Of a stretch of DNA of 64,000 nucleotides, positions 58,867 to 64,000 are shown piece after piece. The translations under genes and the position numbers were made by a program. The stretch comes from Turbatrix aceti. Lineage: Eukaryota; Nematoda; Chromadorea; Rhabditida; Panagrolaimidae. How positions within the stretch are numbered: the first letter of the stretch is position 1; every line of letters begins with the position of its first letter. The stretch lies in the NCBI GenBank assembly GCA_963969345.1, contig OZ017767.1, forward strand, positions 6,786,739-6,850,738. Reading direction: 5' to 3'. The notes under the pieces were generated by a model. It searched no databases and was not told the DNA's origin. It worked only from the letters and a program-made list of their open reading frames with translations.

Positions 58867-59865
58867 TTTTTTTGTTTCTAAGTGGTAAGAATTTTTTCGG
58901 GTTGTATTTATGTACTGTAAAAATTGTTGTGCTGTTTTTCGGGTCGCAGGTTGTTTTGTTGAATAAAAAAAAGTGAGGATTATCTTTGCTCTTGAATTTT
59001 TTTTGCACAAAAATTATTTTTTTAGTAAAAAATTGTTTTTTTCACAAAAACTTTTTTGACATAAAAAATGTTTTTTTACCAAAAAAATGTTTTTCCACGA
59101 AGAAAAATGTTTTTTTACTAAAAAATATTTTTACTATTTTTTTTAAACAAAAAAAATATTTTTTTTTACTAAAAAATGTTTTTCTACGAAGAAAAATGTT
59201 TTTTTACTGAAAAATAGTTTTCTTTACAAAATTTTTTTAAACGTAAAAAAATGTATTGATTTAAAGAAAATTTTTTTTTGGTAAAAAAAAATTTTTTATT
59301 AATAAAATAATGTTTTTGTTTGCATTTTCAGTTTTTCCAGGTTAACAAAACTGTAAAAATATTTTTTTTCCAGATTGCGTGTTCGAATAAAAAAAACGAG
59401 CATCATCTTTGCTCTTCAAAAAAAGTTGCTTTTTCACGAAAAAAAATGTTTTCGCGGACGGATACGTTCGACCGCATCTTTTGCAAGTTTTTTTGCGTCA
59501 TCTCGTGCCCGTGGGAAATAAATAAATAGGTACACCCGCCGCGCGGGCGTACCTGCTTTTTTACCTGCCTGCGTAGGAAGAGCCCCGGGTTTATTTGCAC
59601 TTGGGCGAGCGGCCCACTCAACCACCCCGCATTCCTGAAGCCAGCCTGCTCCCGTTGTAGGTGGCGAAGAGGAAAGAAAACTCTATTGACAACTCCCAGC
59701 CACAACCGCAACTTTCCAGTGCAGTCTGGATTTTTTTGTCGCCTCCTCGGATACTTCCGCTTCGTTTTTGCTGCTGTTACTGCTGAGCGAAAAAGAAACA
59801 AAGACGATTAATTTTTGACTTTACCTCCCGGAAGTTACTACGAATTAAAGGAAGAAGAAGAAAAA
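58867..59865. other. atl-1 3' region and spacer
   Basis: The atl-1 AATAAA near 58961 is followed by ATTATCTTTGCTCTTG. A diverged duplicate of this signal block (GTTCGAATAAAAAAAACG, then ATCATCTTTGCTCTTC) lies at 59382-59418. Between them are tandem units of ATGTTTTTTTACTAAAAA type (59030-59225). GC-richer sequence at 59440-59800 is the presumed promoter of the Ig-domain gene. Confidence 0.5.
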
Positions 59866-60457
59866 ATGAACGGACTCCCTTCGCAATCCTACGACTCCCT
59901 CAATATTGATACTCGTCAGCAAAATTTAATGCAGTCGTCCAGCGACTTTCTCTATCATCCCATTCCTCAGCGCAGTCCTTTGACAAAGGTTGGCACGCAT
60001 TAGAAAAAAATTTTTTTGACAATCTTTGATAATGCAGTAATTATTTTTTTTTAAATTAAAAAACATTTTTATACCCCTCCAAAATAATTTTTTTTATCAT
60101 TTTCAGCCCGTGAACCAGCTCTCCTATGACATCCCGCAGAACAAGTACGCAAAAAAGGCGTGGAGCTACGCTCCCGAGTTCCTCAAGGTCTTCAGCGACG
60201 TGAAGGCCCCCGACGGAGCGCGTGCCGTCTTCGACTGCGTCCTCCTCGGCTCCCCGCGACCCCGTGTCTGCTGGCTGTTCAACGACGAAAAAATGACGTT
60301 CAGCGACGTCCAGGTCGAAGACACGGCTGACGTCTGCCGCATCACGATTCCCTACGTGAAGCCCCAGCACTACGGCGTCTATACCGTGCTCGCGGAAAAC
60401 GAGATCGGGCGTGCCGTCACTTCTGCCGAGCTTATCCCCTTCTACAACGACTATTGA
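59866..60457 (+). CDS. Single Ig (I-set) domain protein, 157 aa
   Basis: Exons are 59866-59988 and 60107-60457 (phase 0). The first 55 residues are Ser/Gln-rich and hydrophilic without a signal peptide. One I-set immunoglobulin domain follows: P-E-F-L-K-V-F near its start, F-D-C-V-L-L-G-S-P-R-P-R-V-C-W-L-F (B strand Cys and C strand Trp), and H-Y-G-V-Y-T-V-L-A-E-N-E-I-G (F strand). In the F strand the usual Y-x-C cysteine is Val (Y-T-V), so the canonical disulphide is absent, as in many cytoplasmic titin-like Ig domains. This suggests a small intracellular muscle or cytoskeletal Ig protein; the partner is unknown. The upstream ACGAATTAAAGGAAGAAGAAG leader is purine-rich. AATAAA at 60485 and 60496. 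Confidence 0.82.
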
Positions 60458-60603
60458 TGATTTTTTTGGGACCTTACAAAAAAAAATAAATGTATAATAA
60501 AATTCGCAGTTTTTTTTCTATTTTTATTGGGTGAGTTTATTGCAGCTTACGGGGTCGAGAATGCACTTTATTCAGGAGCAGGAGCGTTGCGGACAGATCG
60601 GGC

Positions 60604-62070
60604 CTACCCGGAAGGGCACTGCGCCCGTCGATATTCGGGTTTACTTGATTTCTTGGAAACGGTGTTGGAATTGCAGTTAGCGAGGCTAGCAGGCAGCATG
60701 CCACCGCTGGTGATGTCCATCATGCGCCAGATGAGCCAGTCTTGGACGCTGGAAGGCAGGTAGCTCATCGGGAGCAAAATGAGTCGAGCGTCCCAGCCAA
60801 CGGTGTACCGCTTGCGGGGGTGTTCGGCGAACAGCGCGTGGAAGTACGCGTCGGTCACGGATTCGACATTGTGGCTCGCAAGCAGTCGAGTGCCGTTGTT
60901 GAATCTGTCGACGTCTGCAAATTTTTTTTGTTACGATACATATGCATTTATTTTTATTTTTTATTTTTTCTGTTATTTTTTCTTTTTTTTTTACTTTTTT
61001 TTATTTTTCTTAATTTTTATTTTTATTTATTTAAATTTTTTTTAAATTTTTTAAATTTTTAAATTTAAATTTAAATTTTTTTTATTTTTTTTTATTTTTA
61101 AATTTTTAAATTTAATTTTTTTTTTTTAATTTTTTAATTAAAATTTTTTAAATTTTTTAAATTTGTTTTTTTCTTGTTTTTTTTTGAGAGTAAACAACTC
61201 CAAATTTCGAATATTTCAAAATTTTTCATTTTGAACCCCAAAATGTGTCTAAAACTCACAATTGTCCTTGAAAGCAACACCATATTCTTCCCTGGTGACG
61301 TCATCGAGTTTCCTCCAAACGGACTCCACCCGGCTGATCATTGCCTGTGGACACATGAGATTTGTCTTGAAAGCACCGGGTTCCAAAATGACGACATCCA
61401 CGCCAAAAGGCCTGAGCTCAAGCCTCAGACTATCAACAAAACCCTGCATCGCGAACTTGGCAACTACGTAGGGGGTCGTGTAGAAGCCATGAATCCTTCC
61501 AGAAGCAGAAATCATGTTCACCAGTCGACCTTTGGACTCTTTGATGAGTGGCACGAATTTTTTTGTCATCCTGATGGCGCCCATGAGATTGACATCCAGC
61601 GAGTGTTGATACTCATCCACCGAAATCCAGTCCATAGGACCGTAGATTGCCAGGTAGCCGGCATTGTTCACCAACGCATGGAGTTTGGCGTGCTAAAATT
61701 TTTTTTACAGACGAACAAAAATTTTTCTAGAGCTTACGTATTTGTCGAGAACAGCCTGCGTGGTCCGGAAAAGATTATCGATGCTCTCGGGTTTTGTAAT
61801 ATCGAGCTGGACAGGTAAAATAACACCTGGACCGTCTCTGCACTCGGATTCTAGTTCTGCGATGCTGTCAGTTTTGAGGCATCCCGCAACGACTTTTACG
61901 CCTTCACGAACAAGTCGCCTAGCAAGGGATCTGCCGAATCCCGTGTCGCAACCCGTGACGACGACGACGGCACCGGTCGACGGTCTCAGCGATCGTTCGC
62001 GATTCCACTGCCAGAGACGGAAAAAAACAGCCAGAACCCCGGCAAACAGTAGCGCGGTCGTCAGCTCCAT
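60604..62070 (-). CDS. SDR9C-type short-chain dehydrogenase, membrane-anchored (3 exons, 358 aa)
   Basis: Exons are 62070-61738, 61692-61260 and 60914-60604; phase closes at 1077 nt. An N-terminal TM anchor (about residues 3-22) precedes the Rossmann motif T-G-C-D-T-G-F-G, then D-I-T-K-P and N-N-A-G. The catalytic residues are Ser in M-I-S-A-S-G-R and the Y-V-V-A-K dyad; P-G-A-F-K-T-N follows. T-G-C-D-x-G-F-G is characteristic of the retinol dehydrogenase/17-beta-HSD6/3-OH-butyrate dehydrogenase-type branch (SDR9C; nematode dhs genes). Likely an NAD(P)-dependent oxidoreductase of retinoid, steroid or other lipid alcohols at the ER; the substrate cannot be read from sequence. A TTTCAG at 62104 lies 33 nt before the ATG (possible SL site). 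Poly(A) signals on the minus strand at 60536-60541 and 60523-60528 overlap the 3' end of the Ig gene. Confidence 0.9.
60930..61195. repeat. Low-complexity ATTT/AAATTT ladder in the SDR intron 2
   Basis: About 260 bp consist almost entirely of T-runs and AAATTT/TTTATTTTT units between exons 2 and 3. Comparable blocks lie in fer-1 introns (33600-34050, 34700-35100 and 37000-37340) and atl-1 introns (47310-47630 and 52680-53150). Confidence 0.75.
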
Positions 62071-62104
62071 CGGCGGTACGGCGACTGAACCAACGTGCGC
62101 AGAC

Positions 62105-63202
62105 TGAAAGTGACGTTGGTCACGGATGTTCACGGATGTTCACGGATGCAGCAGCGGTGATCCACGGGGGCGCGCAGAGCAGGTCATAAAAAATATGTAC
62201 ACCGCCTCGGCGGTGGACGGTGGCGATGTTACGTGCACCCGACACCGACACCACCACCGCAGCGGTGATGACCGCGAGAAGGTCATGAACAGGCGGGCAG
62301 GCGGGCAGTCCCCTCGCAAGACGCCGCCACTTGTCCGCCAGCGCCACCAGCACCAGCAGCCCTGCAGGGTTGCGGTTACATGCTCGAAGGTTAGGGAATT
62401 CGGGTCGTCGACGATCGTCGTTGGCGACTCACTTTTTCTTCCCTACGCAAACAACTAATGCCGAGGCCCCGAGGTAGATGGGCACTTGGCCTCTCTCTAC
62501 CGGGTCACTTCACGCTCCTCAACAAATATTTTTTTGGCAATTGAGAACGAGAACGAAGACAAACAGGAAGGAAACAAACTTTTTTCAATTGAAGGCTTTT
62601 TTTGGGGCATTCTTGCGTTTTAAATATACCTCAAGAAATTTTCAGAGTCGGAGAATGGCACGAAACTCAAAAAAACACCAAATTACAGCCCAGGGCATTT
62701 TTTTGGGCTACTTCGGCGAAAAGCCGCAGCCGCCATCCGGGTGCAGACTACAGGGCAAAGTACGCCACAGTCGTCCGGTCGATCGACATCTGACATGAGA
62801 AAACAGAAAACAGAAAAGAGATCAGCGCCCCCCTTCATTCCCGCCGGACTCCGAAAAGTGAACCTTTATTGATTGCACCGTCTTTTGTGTTTGGCGCTCG
62901 CTCTGAAGTAAATAATACTAATGGGGCAAGAATTCTGGGGGTCTCTGGCAAGAAAGAGACTGTCGGAACAGAAATACATATGGACTACATACATAACCAG
63001 GCACAGGTGTGGAAAAATAAGTAGAAAGTGACTCTGGTAGCACAAAGTACACCGAAAGACGCAGTTTACGGTCCGATCCGTGATTGATCCGGGACGGTGA
63101 TGGAATGTCTGAGATTTTTGGGGAGTGCGTATTTGTGTTTGTGTTCGTGGTCGTGCTTGGTCGATAGATATATCAGGCCAGCCGCCGTTAACGCGGCCGC
63201 AA
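62105..63202. other. Spacer between the SDR and HtrL-like genes
   Basis: The spacer has a CACGGATGTT trimer (62120-62147), a GC-rich block with (CACCGA)-like and (GGCGGGCA) short repeats (62210-62360), and a minus-strand AATAAA at 62865-62870 that suits the HtrL-like gene (stop at 63203). The segment 62100-62480 is the presumed SDR promoter. No additional gene seen. Confidence 0.45.
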
Positions 63203-64000
63203 TCACCGGCGAAAGAGCCTGAACGCGTCGAACCAGTCGGCGTGAAGGACGTTGAACAGAGACGGTGAGTCGTTGATCAGCAGGACAAATGTCGTCTGCA
63301 AAAGATTGGGATAGAACAGTTTTTTGTGCAAGCCATTTTCATGCTTTTCTGTCGCTAATTAATTTTTCAAGAACAACAAAAATTTTTTTCAGGACAAAAA
63401 ATCTGACTCACCTGGTCATCATCGACGATCCTATACCTAAAAATCAACTCGAGCAGCTTGGTATTGAATCGATGAAGCAGTTGATCAACGGCAAAAGCGT
63501 CCCCAGCAAAAAAGCCGCCGCTGATGACGGCAATATCCTTCCGGTAAAGTTCTTTGATTCCATATCTCCGGATATCGTCAAAATCTGGGGTGACCTTTGC
63601 AATCGAAATTTGTCCCTTGGGAAAAGCAGGTCCCCATCGGAAATCCGCAGGAAAACGTTCGCCACCGCCCTGGCCGTAGCCCGCGTCGATCCACGAGAAA
63701 AACTCCGTGTCAAATGGATTTTCTACGCTCACGTTGTGCACAAAGTAGGGTTTAGAATTGACTAGAAGATCATATTCTGCCGATTTCGCTTCGGGATGGG
63801 TTTTCATTGCCGGGTCCCAATCTGGATGCCAACCGTTTCCGTGTTGTTCGTGGTAGATAATCGCGCGGAACACGTCAAAGTGCTGGTAAAGTGGGAGGTC
63901 TTGAAGTGCGATTTTGTGCACCTGAAAACGCCAAATATTGGTTTAACAATTAAAAATAGCCAAAAAAGGCAAAAGGCACTCACCAGAGTTATTCCGAGCA
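63203..64000 (-). CDS. HtrL/YibB-like protein, 3' part (runs off the right edge)
   Basis: Exons seen are 64000-63984 (partial, followed by GTGAGT), 63921-63412 and 63295-63203 (TGA). The central exon reads K-P-Y-F-V-H-N-V-S-V-E-N-P-F-D-T-E-F-F-S-W-I-D-A-G-Y-G-Q-G-G. This fits the HtrL/YibB protein family (W-I-D-A-G signature), which is expanded in nematodes and found in bacterial LPS gene clusters. It has a glycosyltransferase-like fold by family inference. G-G-F-F-A-G-D and F-D-V-F-R motifs also fit. The C-terminus is L-L-I-N-D-S-P-S-L-F-N-V-L. The N-terminus, including any signal anchor, is outside the window. Biochemical activity of the nematode members is not established to my knowledge. 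Confidence 0.7.

Noticed and set aside
1..64000. tRNA, rRNA and snRNA genes
   Set aside because: No GGTTCGANTCC-type B-box with a cloverleaf, and no 5S, U6 or spliced-leader RNA core, was found by eye; a covariance-model search would be decisive.

Overview
The window is nematode nuclear DNA. The clearest marker is a 127-residue major sperm protein (MSP) gene at 40306-40740. Around it lie orthologue-like genes for FER-1 (ferlin), NMR-2 (GluN2-type NMDA receptor subunit) and ATL-1 (ATR kinase), all with GT-AG introns. Exons are GC-balanced to GC-rich. Introns are very AT-rich, built of long A-runs and T-runs. Several start codons sit about 10-35 nt after a splice-acceptor-like TTTTAG/TTTCAG with no donor in sight, as expected with spliced-leader trans-splicing. 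I cannot name the genus. All exon chains below were assembled by hand from GT/AG sites and reading-frame phase; phase closes in every complete model.

Layout: 1-10349 is gene-poor and holds a 2.85 kb inverted-repeat element (2405-5258). That element carries a small spliced retropepsin-like gene and two nested mobile elements. 10350-14350 (+) is an ataxin-1-like AXH-domain gene. It converges on a FAM161/UPF0564-like gene (14653-17251, -), followed by an unknown one-exon gene (17660-18154, -). 18180-22393 has no recognisable gene. 22394-27930 (-) is nmr-2 (10 exons, 1009 aa). 28791-40008 (-) is fer-1 (13 exons, 2099 aa). Its start faces the MSP gene across only 297 bp, so two sperm-function genes share one short divergent promoter region. 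Next come an unknown coiled-coil gene (41176-42962, -), an unknown four-TM membrane protein gene (44441-45179, -) and the 24-exon ATR/atl-1 gene (45870-58866, +, 2559 aa). After these are a one-Ig-domain protein (59866-60457, +), a membrane-anchored SDR9C-type dehydrogenase (60604-62070, -) and the 3' part of an HtrL/YibB-like gene running off the right edge (63203-64000, -).

Mobile DNA is mostly in introns and intergenic gaps. There are two hAT-type MITEs with exact 8-bp target duplications (4276-4722 and 43185-43705). There are long fold-back elements bounded by TTAA in nmr-2 and fer-1 introns, plus a truncated copy inside the 2405-5258 element. A third small fold-back family occurs in introns of the ataxin-1-like gene, fer-1 and atl-1. 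A dispersed repeat built on GTTCGCGAAC occurs at six or more places, including a seven-copy 40-bp minisatellite just after fer-1.

The best candidate for something undescribed is the 2405-5258 element: perfect 37-bp terminal inverted repeats, 6-bp target duplication, no visible transposase, and an intron-bearing 181-aa aspartic-protease gene as cargo.
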